A DNA stretch of 45,122 nt from Planctomycetota bacterium (lineage in GTDB: Bacteria > Planctomycetota > UBA1135 > GCA-002686595). The notes beneath the pieces were generated by a model that was not told the origin of the DNA, made no database searches, and saw only the letters and a program-made list of their open reading frames with translations. The DNA lies in contig VGZE01000012.1 in NCBI GenBank assembly GCA_016872755.1, positions 1-45,122 of the forward strand, given 5' to 3'. The position numbers were made by a program, and so were the translations under genes. Positions 18,164-26,238 of the stretch are shown here, in pieces (the first letter of the stretch is position 1; every line of letters starts with the position of its first letter).

Positions 18164-20899
18164 ATGAAGACCCTGATGATCGCCACGGCCGGACTCCTGC
18201 TGCTCGGAGCGCTGCCCGCGCAGCAGCGCGACGGCTCCGCCGCCTTCGAGGCGCTGCTGCGCCGTCATGACGCCGACTTCGACGGCCGCATCAGCCGCGC
18301 CGAGTACCCGCGCTCGGCGGCCGCGTTCCGCCGGCTCGACCGGGACCAGGACGGCTACCTGAGCGCGGCCGACTTCGGGATGGCGCAGAAGGAGGCGCCC
18401 GCCTTTTCCGGCGCGGCCGCCGATCCGTCGGACGCGATGAGCCCGGCACAGGTCGCGTTCTTCGAGAACGAGATCCGCCCGCTGCTCGTCGTCAGTTGCT
18501 ACGGCTGTCACAGCTCGCAGGCGCAGAAACTGCGCGGCGAGTTCCGACTCGATTCGCGCGCGGCGCTCTTGACCGGCGGCCCGTCGGGGCCGGCGCTCGT
18601 GCCCGGCAACCCCGATGATTCGCTGCTGATGCATGCGGTCCGCTACGCGGACGAGGACCTGCAGATGCCGCCCAAGCAGCCGCTCGCGCCCGAGCAGGTC
18701 GCGCTGCTCGAGCAGTGGATCCGCGACGGGGCGCCGTGGCCGAAGAGCGCGGCAACGGGCACGCCGGAGGTCGAGGTCGTCAGCGCGAGTCAGGACTACG
18801 ACTTCGCGAAGGCGCGCGAGCACTGGGCCTTCCGGCCCGTCGAGAAGAGCGCGCCGCCGACGACGAAGCGCGCCGATTGGGCGAAGGGCGAGATCGACTC
18901 GTTCCTGCTCGCGGCGATGGAAGGGCGCGGCGTCCAACCCGTCGCCGACGCCGATCGCCGCACCTGGCTGCGGCGCGTGACGCTCGATCTGACTGGATTG
19001 CCGCCGACGCCGCAGGAGCTGGCGGCCTTCGAGGCGGACAAGTCGGAGGGCGCGCGCGAGCGCGTCGTCGATCGGCTGCTCGCGTCCGGCGCCTACGGCG
19101 AGCGCTGGGGCCGCCACTGGCTCGACGTCGCGCGCTACGCCGAATCGAGCGGGAAGGACATCAACATCGCGTACCCGCACGCGTGGCGCTATCGCGACTA
19201 CGTGATCGGCGCGTTCAATGCCGACAAGCGCTACGACGAGTTCCTGACCGAGCAGTTGGCCGGCGACCTGTTGCCCGCGGCGAACGACGACGAGCGCGCC
19301 GAGCACGCGATCGCGACCGGCTATCTCGCGCTGGGGCCGAAGAGCCACAACACGCGCGACCGGCGCCAGTTCGCGCTCGACGTTGCCGACGAGCAGCTCG
19401 ACGCGGTCACGCAGGGCATGCTCGGGATGACCGTCGCGTGCGCGCGCTGCCACGACCACAAGTTCGACGCGATCCCGACCACCGACTACTACGCGCTCGC
19501 CGGGATCTTCGCGAGCACCGACACGCGCTACGGAACGTTCCGCAGCCAGGGCAACGATCATCCGGCCGCGCTGGTCGAGCTGCCCGCGGGCGCCGCCGTC
19601 GCCGCGGGGCCGCGGCTGACGCCGCTCGCGCAGACGGCCATCGAGCGGATCCGCGACCAGATCGAGCAGCGCGCCGAGCGCGAGGCGAAGGAGGCCGGGC
19701 GCGCGGCGGCGGACGGCAAGCGCGATCCGGCCGACGCGGCGCGCATGCGGCGCCTGGAGCAGCAGACCGAAGTGCTCGACCAGTTGCTGGCGCGCTTCGA
19801 CGCGGACGGCACGCCGAACGCGAAGAACCGCGTCGCGATGGGGGCCGCGGACGGCGCCGCGCGCGACATCGCGGTGTTGCAGCGCGGCGAGCTCGACAAG
19901 CCCGGTCCGATCGCTCCGCGCGGCTTCCTGACCGTGCTTGCTCCGCTGGGCGCGCCGAGGATCGAGGCCGGCAGCGGGCGGCGCGAGCTGGCCGGCTGGA
20001 TCGCATCGAGCTCGAATCCGCTGACCGCGCGCGTGTGGGTCAATCGCGTCTGGGCGCACCTGTTCGGCGCGGGGCTGGTGCCGACGACGGAGAACTTCGG
20101 CACGAGCGGCCAGCCGCCCGATCATCCCGCGCTGCTCGACTGGCTCGCCGCGACCTTCGTCGCGGACGGCTGGTCGACCAAGGCGCTGGTCCGGCGCATC
20201 GCGCTGTCGCGCGCGTACGGGTTGGCGGCGACCGATTCCTCGACCGGCCTGCGCAACGACCCCGAGCTCGTCACGCTGTGGCGCTTCCCCGAGCGCCGGC
20301 TGGAAGCCGAGGCGATCCGCGATTCGATGTTGGCGGTCGCGGGCCTGCTCGAGCGCGCGCCGCCGGTGGGGTCGAACGTGAACTTCGTCGAGGGGCCGGT
20401 GCGCAACGATGCGGTGGTCAAGCTGTTGCAGCAGAGCCGGCCCGTGCGCTCGGTGTACCTGCCGATCGTGCGCGATCAGTTGCCCGAGCCGTTGGCCGTA
20501 TTCGACGTGGCCGATCCGTCGTTCGTGACGGGCATGCGCGAGGAGACCAACGTCGCGACGCAGGCGCTCTTCCTGATGAACGATCCCAGCGTGCTCGAGG
20601 CCAGCGACGCGCTCGCGAGAAGCCTGCTCGCCGAGGTCGCCGACGACGCGGAGCGCATCGAGCAGGCCTTCCTGCGCGTGCTCGCGCGGACGCCGCGCGG
20701 CGAGGAAGCGGCGGCCGTGCGCAAGTTCCTGTCCGATTTCCCCGCGCCCGTCAGCGAAACCGGCAAGGGCGCGAAGGGCAAGGCCGGCGCGAAGACGAAG
20801 CCCGCGGCCGATGCGCCGGCGCTCGAGCGCCGCCAGCGCGTCTGGTCGGCCTTCGTGCAGACGCTCTTTCAGAGCGCGGAGTTCCGCTACCTCGGCTGA
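18164..20899 (+). CDS. EF-hand + PSCyt1 + DUF1549 (PSCyt2) + DUF1553 (PSD1) secreted protein
   Basis: A 911-residue exported protein of the planctomycete-specific class. Residues 1-20 are a signal peptide (TLMIATAGLLLLGALPAQ). Two EF-hand loops follow: DADFDGRISRAE (36-47) and DRDQDGYLSAAD (59-70). The PSCyt1 domain carries SCYGCHSSQ (heme-type CxxCH at 112-116) and ends near MPPKQPL. DUF1549 contains LTGLPPTPQEL and YGERWGRHWLDVARYAESSG, and a second CxxCH (CARCHDHKFDAI). DUF1553 contains RVWVNRVWAHLFG, GLVPTTENFGTSG and the C-terminal TLFQSAEFRYL. Two CxxCH motifs suggest heme binding. It is followed at 20 bases by its usual DUF1501 partner. The biological role of this pair is not established; they are often found beside sulfatases and glycan genes. 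Confidence 0.93.
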   Translation: MKTLMIATAGLLLLGALPAQQRDGSAAFEALLRRHDADFDGRISRAEYPRSAAAFRRLDRDQDGYLSAADFGMAQKEAPAFSGAAADPSDAMSPAQVAFFENEIRPLLVVSCYGCHSSQAQKLRGEFRLDSRAALLTGGPSGPALVPGNPDDSLLMHAVRYADEDLQMPPKQPLAPEQVALLEQWIRDGAPWPKSAATGTPEVEVVSASQDYDFAKAREHWAFRPVEKSAPPTTKRADWAKGEIDSFLLAAMEGRGVQPVADADRRTWLRRVTLDLTGLPPTPQELAAFEADKSEGARERVVDRLLASGAYGERWGRHWLDVARYAESSGKDINIAYPHAWRYRDYVIGAFNADKRYDEFLTEQLAGDLLPAANDDERAEHAIATGYLALGPKSHNTRDRRQFALDVADEQLDAVTQGMLGMTVACARCHDHKFDAIPTTDYYALAGIFASTDTRYGTFRSQGNDHPAALVELPAGAAVAAGPRLTPLAQTAIERIRDQIEQRAEREAKEAGRAAADGKRDPADAARMRRLEQQTEVLDQLLARFDADGTPNAKNRVAMGAADGAARDIAVLQRGELDKPGPIAPRGFLTVLAPLGAPRIEAGSGRRELAGWIASSSNPLTARVWVNRVWAHLFGAGLVPTTENFGTSGQPPDHPALLDWLAATFVADGWSTKALVRRIALSRAYGLAATDSSTGLRNDPELVTLWRFPERRLEAEAIRDSMLAVAGLLERAPPVGSNVNFVEGPVRNDAVVKLLQQSRPVRSVYLPIVRDQLPEPLAVFDVADPSFVTGMREETNVATQALFLMNDPSVLEASDALARSLLAEVADDAERIEQAFLRVLARTPRGEEAAAVRKFLSDFPAPVSETGKGAKGKAGAKTKPAADAPALERRQRVWSAFVQTLFQSAEFRYLG

Positions 20900-20919
20900 C
20901 GCGCCGCAAGGACCACGCC

Positions 20920-22317
20920 ATGCAAGAACCCCGGCCGTTCCTTCCTTCCCGCCGCGACGCGCTGCGCGCGACCACCCTCGGATTCGGTTGGCTCGCGCTC
21001 AGCGGCCTGCTCGCACAGCGCGCGCGCGCCGCCGCGCCGTTCCAGGCACCCGTCGATCCGCTCGCTCCCAAGGCCCCGCACCACGCGGCGCGCGCCAAGC
21101 GCGTGATCTTTCTCGCGATGGGCGGCGCGCCGTCGCACGTCGACACCTTCGACTACAAGCCCGAGCTCGCCAAGCACGACGGACAAGCGCTGTCGGGCCG
21201 CTACCGGCAGGGCGCGAAGCTGATGGCGAGCCCGTGGGAGTTCCGCCAGCACGGGCAGAGCGGGCTGTGGATCTCCGCGCTCTTCCCCAAGCTCGCCGCG
21301 CACGCCGACAAGCTGTGCCTGCTGCGCGGCATGCAGACCGACGTGCCCGCGCATGCGCAGGCGGTGCTGAAGCAGCACACCGGCTCGTTCCAGTTCGTGC
21401 GTCCGTCGCTGGGCGCGTGGACGCTGTACGGCCTCGGCGCGAGCAACCGCAACCTGCCCGGCTTCGTGACCATCGCGCCGCCGGCCGGCAGCGCGCAGAA
21501 CTACGGCAGCGCGTTCCTGCCGGCGACCTACCAGGGCATGCCGATTGCCAACCCGCGCGGCGCGCGCGGCGGCGAGCCGGTCGCCAACGTGCGCAACGCG
21601 CGCTATGACCGCGATGCGCAGCGCGCGCAGCTCGACCTGTTGCAGAAGCTCAACCGCGAGGCGCTGGAGCGCGAGCGCAACAACGACGAGCTCGAGGGCG
21701 TGATCGAGAGCTACGAGCTCGCGTTCCGGATGCAGGCCGAGCTGCCGGCGCTGGTCGACGTGACCAAGGAGCCGCAGGCGGTGCGCGATGCCTACGGGAT
21801 CGGCGGCGAGGACACCGATGCCTTCGGCCGCCAGTGCCTGATCGCGCGGCACCTGGTCGAGCAGGGCGTGCGCTTCGTCGAGGTGCACCAGGGCGGCTGG
21901 GACCACCACCGCAACCTGCGCAACGATCTCGCCGAGGCCTGTCGCAAGGTCGACCAGCCGATCGCGGCGCTGCTCGCGGACCTCGCGCAGCGCGGGTTGC
22001 TCGACGAGACGCTGGTGATCTGGGGCGGCGAGTTCGGGCGCACGCCGTATGCGCAGAACGGCGACGGCCGCGATCACAACCACAAGGGCTTCACGACCTG
22101 GTTCGCGGGTGGGGGAGTCAAGGGCGGCTTCTCACATGGCGCGACCGACGAGAACGGAATCGAGGCGGTCGAGGGCAAGCTCTCGATGCACGACTGGCAT
22201 GCGACGATCCTGCACCTGATCGGACTCGATCACGAGCGGCTGACGTTCAACCACGCGGGGCGCGACTTCCGGCTGACGGACGTACACGGGCGGGTGGCGA
22301 CGGCGATCCTCGCCTGA
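20920..22317 (+). CDS. DUF1501 secreted protein (sulfatase-like fold)
   Basis: A 465-residue protein starting at ATG 20920. The N-terminus LPSRRDALRATTLGF followed by a hydrophobic stretch and ARAAA looks like a twin-arginine signal. The body has the DUF1501 hallmarks: FLAMGGAPSHVDTFDYKP, FGRQCLIARHLVEQGVRFVEVHQGGWDHH, LVIWGGEFGRTPYAQNGDGRDHNHKGF and MHDWHATILHLIGLDH near the end. The fold is related to alkaline phosphatase and sulfatases, and the conserved Asp and His residues are plausible metal ligands. It is the standard partner of PSCyt/DUF1549/DUF1553 proteins and probably forms an exported complex with the product of the gene before it. Confidence 0.93.
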   Translation: MQEPRPFLPSRRDALRATTLGFGWLALSGLLAQRARAAAPFQAPVDPLAPKAPHHAARAKRVIFLAMGGAPSHVDTFDYKPELAKHDGQALSGRYRQGAKLMASPWEFRQHGQSGLWISALFPKLAAHADKLCLLRGMQTDVPAHAQAVLKQHTGSFQFVRPSLGAWTLYGLGASNRNLPGFVTIAPPAGSAQNYGSAFLPATYQGMPIANPRGARGGEPVANVRNARYDRDAQRAQLDLLQKLNREALERERNNDELEGVIESYELAFRMQAELPALVDVTKEPQAVRDAYGIGGEDTDAFGRQCLIARHLVEQGVRFVEVHQGGWDHHRNLRNDLAEACRKVDQPIAALLADLAQRGLLDETLVIWGGEFGRTPYAQNGDGRDHNHKGFTTWFAGGGVKGGFSHGATDENGIEAVEGKLSMHDWHATILHLIGLDHERLTFNHAGRDFRLTDVHGRVATAILA

Positions 22318-22370
22318 GCCGGCGGTCAGCCCGCGAGCACGAAGCGGGCGCTTCCGGAAGCGAGCGCGTC

Positions 22371-22388
22371 CTAGCCCGACCGGGCTAG
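22371..22388. terminator. Hairpin between convergent genes
   Basis: CTAGCCC (22371-22377) and GGGCTAG (22382-22388) form a perfect 7-bp stem with a 4-base loop. It sits between the converging ends of the DUF1501 gene and the CHRD gene, so it could end transcription from both sides. It has no clear U-run. Confidence 0.45.
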
Positions 22389-22400
22389 AGACCCATCTTC

Positions 22401-23318
22401 CTAGAGACCCATATAGAGCCCGAGGCCGTTGGTCAGTGTGAACCGGGCGTCGGCGTAGAGGACGCCCTGGAGGTAGAGGGTCACGCCGACCAATTCCAGG
22501 ATGTTGGGGATGTTCAATGTGACCGGAATCGGACTGCCGGCGCCGGTCCAGCCGTGACCGGAGATGGCCATGAATGGGAACGGCGCGACGGAGATCAGGA
22601 GTTCGCCCGTAGGTCCGGACATGCCAAAGCCGGGCAACTGGATGCCGGTCCCGGTCGCGGCGAACAGCGGGTCGGGCTGTGTGGCGAGGAAGACGAGGCA
22701 CTGGCCCGGCGCGGATTGGGAGCCCGTCGGATTGTCGACGCCCAGCGTCATGGTCGACGAAATCTTGGGCGTGCCGGCAAGCGTGACCAGGCTGTTCGCG
22801 GGGTTGATGCCGGAGCCGTAAGGAGTGGCTGCCGCGGGCGTGACGATCTGGCCGCGCAGTTCGCCTCCGTAGTAGGTGAACGTGTGCACGACGATGTAGT
22901 AGAGACCGGAGAGCAGGTTCTGCACATCCTCGGGAGTGATCTGGTGGATTCCGGAAAAAGTGCCGCTGGTCGTGCCGGTGTAATCCATCACGAACTTGAC
23001 GGGGGCATGCTCGAAGGGCAGGGCGGGACCGTGGATGTGCACACCGCCCACGACTCCGATCATGCCGGTGAAGGTGCCGCTGGTGATTAGGGTTCCGGTG
23101 GCCGCGTCCAGGGTTACGTTGCCCACGCCAGTTCCTGGCGAAGGGGTTTGCATTTGGGGCCCGTCGATCGGAAAGGTGAATGCGTGTTGGGCTGCGGCGC
23201 CGCCGATCAGCAAGGCCTGAGCAAGTGCGGCCGCGGCGAGTGCCGGGCGAGCGCTGGCTCTCGCGGCGCGCAACCACTCGGTGAGACGGCGGGCGATTCG
23301 GCACAGTTCGGTGGGCAT
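22401..23318 (-). CDS. Secreted CHRD-domain protein with lineage-type C-terminal module
   Basis: A 305-residue exported protein. Residues 22-44 are a signal peptide (ARPALAAAALAQALLIGGAAAQ). Residues 45-160 form a CHRD-type beta domain: TGVGNVTLDAATGTLITSGTF, VVGGVHIHGPA, SGTFSGIHQITPEDVQNLLSG and YYIVVHTFTYYGGELRGQI, the last close to the CHRD signature of 'N.HT..fpgGEIRGQ'. Residues 165-305 begin TPYGSGINPANSLVTLAG and contain GFGMSGPTGELLISV; the same module ends the cupredoxin at 25361-26164. ATG 23318 is preferred to the longer frame from 23522, which adds 68 low-complexity residues before the signal peptide. The role is unknown; it is probably a cell-surface or extracellular protein. 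Confidence 0.85.
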   Translation of the reverse strand: MPTELCRIARRLTEWLRAARASARPALAAAALAQALLIGGAAAQHAFTFPIDGPQMQTPSPGTGVGNVTLDAATGTLITSGTFTGMIGVVGGVHIHGPALPFEHAPVKFVMDYTGTTSGTFSGIHQITPEDVQNLLSGLYYIVVHTFTYYGGELRGQIVTPAAATPYGSGINPANSLVTLAGTPKISSTMTLGVDNPTGSQSAPGQCLVFLATQPDPLFAATGTGIQLPGFGMSGPTGELLISVAPFPFMAISGHGWTGAGSPIPVTLNIPNILELVGVTLYLQGVLYADARFTLTNGLGLYMGL

Positions 23319-23664
23319 GGTGGGTTGACTCGTGGTGGGGGTCGGCAACGGGAGCGGGGACGCGGGCGGAGCCCAGGTACGGGAGGCTTGCTGTTGATTG
23401 ACACGTACGCGTGAAACGCAACCACTCCCGCCAGATCGGGAGTGACCAATCCGGCGGGCAGGACCAGGCCGGCGCCGGCCGAGCCCGCACCGTCGAGCAG
23501 GTCCTGCGCGCTCGATTTTCATCAGGCGGTAGCTTGACGAGGTGTGCTGAAGGCGGCGAGCTTCGCGACGCGCTCGAGCACGCCTCTGACGGGGCCGATC
23601 CGCTGGAGCGCGCCGCGCGCCTGGCAGCGATCACCGAGAGGGCCGCCGCGGCGGCCGCGGGCGG
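23319..23664. other. Intergenic region between the CHRD and DUF1648 genes
   Basis: About 345 bases with an 8-bp perfect hairpin at 23423-23444 and a possible 85-codon plus-strand frame (listed separately). It should contain the promoter of the CHRD gene, but no clear hexamers are visible. Confidence 0.4.
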
Positions 23665-23668
23665 CTAG
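23411..23668 (+). CDS. Possible small protein, 85 residues, unsupported
   Basis: A GTG-started frame whose second half (GGELRDALEHASDGADPLERAARLAAITERAAAAAAGG) has the GC-rich third positions and helix pattern of local coding DNA. There is no recognisable domain, no clear ribosome site, and the stop overlaps the end of the convergent DUF1648 gene. It could be a small helical protein or chance. Confidence 0.2.
   Translation: MKRNHSRQIGSDQSGGQDQAGAGRARTVEQVLRARFSSGGSLTRCAEGGELRDALEHASDGADPLERAARLAAITERAAAAAAGG
23423..23444. promoter_or_regulatory. Perfect 8-bp inverted repeat upstream of the CHRD gene
   Basis: CACTCCCG (23423-23430), six-base spacer, CGGGAGTG (23437-23444). It lies about 105 bases before the CHRD start (minus strand). 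It could be a regulator-binding palindrome or an RNA hairpin. Confidence 0.35.
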
Positions 23669-24201
23669 CGCTTCGCGCCGGCGGCCGCGTGCTCACGGTC
23701 GAGCGCGCGGCGCGCGATCGGAAGCACGGCCAGCGCCGTCGCGACCAGCGCCGCGATCGCGACGAGGACGATCCAGCTCGGCAGCCGCGCCCAGTCACCG
23801 GTGGCGACGCGCAATGAGCCGTACTGGATCCACGCGAACAGCAGCGTGATCTCGCAGGCGAGCACGCACAGCAGCGCCAGCAGCGGTTCGAGCGCGCGGC
23901 GCCGCGCGGGCGCGTCGAGGGCGAGGAAGCGCTCGCGGTCGGGGACGTTGATCCAGTGCGGTGAATGCTCGGCCAGGTGCGAGATCCAGCGCGGCAGCAG
24001 CCAGCCGAACAGCAGGCCCAGCGCGGTCGCCAGCAGCGGCAACAGGAACCAGCTGCCCAGCCCGCGCTCCGACCAGCGATCGGGATGCCCGGCCAAGTCG
24101 AAGTGCTGCGGAATGCGCTCGGGCAGCTTCGGCCATGCGTACCCGGCCAGGCCCCAGTAACCGGCGAGCAGGAAGCACAAGAGGGCGGTGGGCCAGCGCA
24201 T
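23665..24201 (-). CDS. DUF1648-domain membrane protein
   Basis: A 178-residue protein with four hydrophobic segments. The N-terminal part has WPKLPERIPQHFDLAGHPDRW after the first membrane helix, which is the DUF1648 signature ('P..ip.HfnaaG.pD.w'), followed by GSWFLLPLLATALGLLFGWLLP. DUF1648 occurs alone and in SdpI-type immunity or signalling proteins; nothing here points to a toxin partner. ATG 24201 gives the standard start just before the first helix. The SEC-C gene upstream ends five bases before it, so the two are probably co-transcribed. Confidence 0.8.
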   Translation of the reverse strand: MRWPTALLCFLLAGYWGLAGYAWPKLPERIPQHFDLAGHPDRWSERGLGSWFLLPLLATALGLLFGWLLPRWISHLAEHSPHWINVPDRERFLALDAPARRRALEPLLALLCVLACEITLLFAWIQYGSLRVATGDWARLPSWIVLVAIAALVATALAVLPIARRALDREHAAAGAKR

Positions 24202-24206
24202 CGGCG

Positions 24207-24704
24207 TCAATCGCGCTGCCCTGCGCCGTGGCACTTCTTGTATTTCTTGCCGCTGCCGCACGAGCATGGATCGTTGCGCCCGAGCTTGGCCGCGCCGTAG
24301 ACGACCGGCTTGCTCGGCGCGGCGAGTTGCGCCTGCGCGTTGCGACCGTCCGCGATGAGGGCGACGCAGGCAGGCAGGTGCTGCGCCAGCGCCTGTTCGA
24401 TCTCGTAGGCGTGGATCAGCACGCTGTTCGCCCGCAGGTGGCGCAGCAGCGCGTCGAGCAACGCCGGCAGGTGCGTTGCCAGCCGGTCGCGCGGCGCGAG
24501 GCGGCCGGGCAGGATCTCGCGCAGCAACTGCTCGAAGTCGTGCCCGTCGAGCAGCGCGGGTTTCTTGCCGAGGTCGCGGTAGCAGGCGGCGTGGAAGAGC
24601 TCCGCGAAGCGGCGCAACTCGCCGCGCGGCAGGCCGTCGAGCGCCGCGGCTTGGGTGGAATCGAGGAACGCCGCGGTGTCGAGCGCAATCAGCTTCTCGG
24701 ACAT
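24207..24704 (-). CDS. SEC-C metal-binding motif protein
   Basis: A 165-residue protein. The last 25 residues, with [19 protein letters not shown] followed by His, are a perfect SEC-C zinc-binding motif as at the C-terminus of SecA, where it contacts SecB and ribosomes. The first 130 residues are helical ([46 protein letters not shown]) and not recognised. ATG 24704 is chosen; the longer frame from 24818 adds a basic stretch that would overlap the EF-P gene promoter region. A role at the ribosome or translocase is possible but only inferred. Confidence 0.8.
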   Translation of the reverse strand: MSEKLIALDTAAFLDSTQAAALDGLPRGELRRFAELFHAACYRDLGKKPALLDGHDFEQLLREILPGRLAPRDRLATHLPALLDALLRHLRANSVLIHAYEIEQALAQHLPACVALIADGRNAQAQLAAPSKPVVYGAAKLGRNDPCSCGSGKKYKKCHGAGQRD

Positions 24705-24802
24705 TTGCGAGCAGTCTAGCTCGCGGCGCGCTTTACCCGGTGCGGGCCGACGGCTACCCTGCTTCGCCCGAAAATCCCGTTCCCACCGACTCCGCACCCG
24801 CC

Positions 24803-25345
24803 ATGCAACAAGACGCACGCGACCTCCGCAAGGGCATCCTGGTCCGCTACCAGGGCAGCATGTGCACGGTCGTGCACTGGAACATCTGGAAGAGTGATCG
24901 CCGCAGTCGCGTGCAGATGCGGCTGAAGGACCTGCTCACGGGTCGCATGCACGAGCTGACCTCGCAAGGGGACGACAAGTTCGAGGTGCTCGAGACCGAA
25001 ACGCTCGACCTCTCGCATTCGTACCGCGAGGGCGAGGAGGAGGTCTTCTACACGGCCGAGGGCGAGGAGTACCGCTGCAAGGCCGATGCGGCCGCCGATT
25101 CACTGCTGTGGAAGGCGGACAGCTATCGCGGCCTGCTCGTCGACGGTCAACTGGTGACCGTGTCGCTGCCGAGCAGCGTCTATGCGGTCGTGGCCGAGTG
25201 TGACCCGCCGGTGAAGGGCCAGCCGAACCTCCAGAAGGAAGCCAAGCTCGACAACGGCGTGCTGATCAAGGTGCCGCTGATCGTCGGTCCGGGCGACAAG
25301 GTCCGCATCGATCCGGACAGCCTGGAGTTCAAGGAGCGCGCCTGA
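24803..25345 (+). CDS. efp: Elongation factor P-like protein with atypical loop
   Basis: A 180-residue protein with the three-domain EF-P layout: [20 protein letters not shown] at the N-terminal KOW-like domain, a middle OB domain, and a C-terminal OB domain ending [29 protein letters not shown], close to the EF-P signature. EF-P enters the ribosomal E site and rescues stalling at polyproline. In ordinary EF-P the loop (PGKGxA) has a modified Lys at its tip. Here the aligned segment reads [11 protein letters not shown] (residues 29-39), with Asp at the aligned tip and a Lys two residues before. The modification chemistry must therefore differ, or the protein works unmodified. It may be a second EF-P paralogue. 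It starts 98 bases from the divergent SEC-C gene. Confidence 0.88.
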   Translation: MQQDARDLRKGILVRYQGSMCTVVHWNIWKSDRRSRVQMRLKDLLTGRMHELTSQGDDKFEVLETETLDLSHSYREGEEEVFYTAEGEEYRCKADAAADSLLWKADSYRGLLVDGQLVTVSLPSSVYAVVAECDPPVKGQPNLQKEAKLDNGVLIKVPLIVGPGDKVRIDPDSLEFKERA

Positions 25346-25360
25346 CCGCGCGCCCTCGCG

Positions 25361-26164
25361 CTACGTCCCGATCGTCGCGCGCACGGCGCCCGTCAGTCCC
25401 AACGGCACCAGCGCGCCCGGCGTCGGATCGAACAGCGTCGACTGGATGTGCACGTACAGGCCGATCAGGCTCGTGCTCGGAGGCACATTGACGGTCAGGT
25501 TGACCGGCGCGCCGTTCCACAGCGCCGGACCGATCAGCGGCGAGAGCAGCTTGCCGGTGCTGATGTCGATCAGGAGTTCGCCATTGCCGCCGGAGAAGCC
25601 GAATCCGGACAGCGGAATTCCGCACGGATAGCCGGGCGCGGAGCCGAGCGACAATGCGAGATAGGCCAACGAGCCCGGCGCCTGCGTGCCGAGCGGGTTG
25701 TGCGCGGCCAGCGTGAAGCTCTGCCCGGGCCGCGGCAGGCCGGAGACGACGCTCAGGCTGCCGGCGGGATTGATACCGCAGCCGTAGGGCGTGAGCGTGG
25801 CCGGCGCGAGCACCTTGATCGTGCCCGTCATGCCGGGCAGGTGCACCGTGCAGTAGTACGGGTAGACCTGGTTGGGCATCGGGTGCGACGCGACATAGGC
25901 GCTGTCGAAGGTCACCGTCAGCATCGTCTGCGGGCCCTGCAGCAGAGGCGTGTCGAAATTGCCGTCGGGAAGCCCGGAAACGCCGCTCGTCACGTCGTGG
26001 AACTGCGCGAAGGGCATCACCCACTGGACGCTGTCGCCCAGGTTGATGGTCAGGTTCTTCGGGCTGAACGTCGTGGCGTTCAGAGTGATCGTGTGCAGGG
26101 TCTGGGCTGCGGCCGAGCCGGCGAGAACCAGGGAAAGCAACGCGGGGAGCAGGGGGAATCGCAT
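25361..26164 (-). CDS. Secreted plastocyanin-like cupredoxin with shared C-terminal module
   Basis: A 267-residue exported protein. Residues 1-20 are a signal peptide (LLPALLSLVLAGSAAA). Residues 22-120 form a type I copper domain: ATTFSPKNLTINLGDSVQWV, then ligands His56 (FHD), Cys105 and His108 (YYCTVH) and Met112 (PGM), the arrangement of plastocyanin and amicyanin-like electron carriers. Residues 125-267 start TPYGCGINPAGSLSVVSG and carry GFGFSGGNGELLIDI, matching the C-terminal module of the CHRD protein at 22401-23318. A TATGAT that could serve as -10 lies at 26177-26182 (minus strand), giving a very short leader. The module may anchor or sort these proteins. Confidence 0.88.
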   Translation of the reverse strand: MRFPLLPALLSLVLAGSAAAQTLHTITLNATTFSPKNLTINLGDSVQWVMPFAQFHDVTSGVSGLPDGNFDTPLLQGPQTMLTVTFDSAYVASHPMPNQVYPYYCTVHLPGMTGTIKVLAPATLTPYGCGINPAGSLSVVSGLPRPGQSFTLAAHNPLGTQAPGSLAYLALSLGSAPGYPCGIPLSGFGFSGGNGELLIDISTGKLLSPLIGPALWNGAPVNLTVNVPPSTSLIGLYVHIQSTLFDPTPGALVPLGLTGAVRATIGT

Positions 26165-26238
26165 GAGGAATCCGAGATCATAGACGATGTCCAGAGGATT
26201 TCGGTTCCCGAGCCGACGGATCCAGAAAAAAAACCTGG

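Noticed and set aside
17024-20125. 1033-codon minus-strand open frame
   Set aside because: Antisense artefact of the esterase and PSCyt/DUF1549 genes; composition is Arg/Ala/Pro-rich without domains.
23665-24704. Toxin-immunity pair (DUF1648 with SEC-C protein)
   Set aside because: DUF1648 occurs in SdpI immunity proteins, but the SEC-C protein has no toxin features and the DUF1648 protein is a short stand-alone form.
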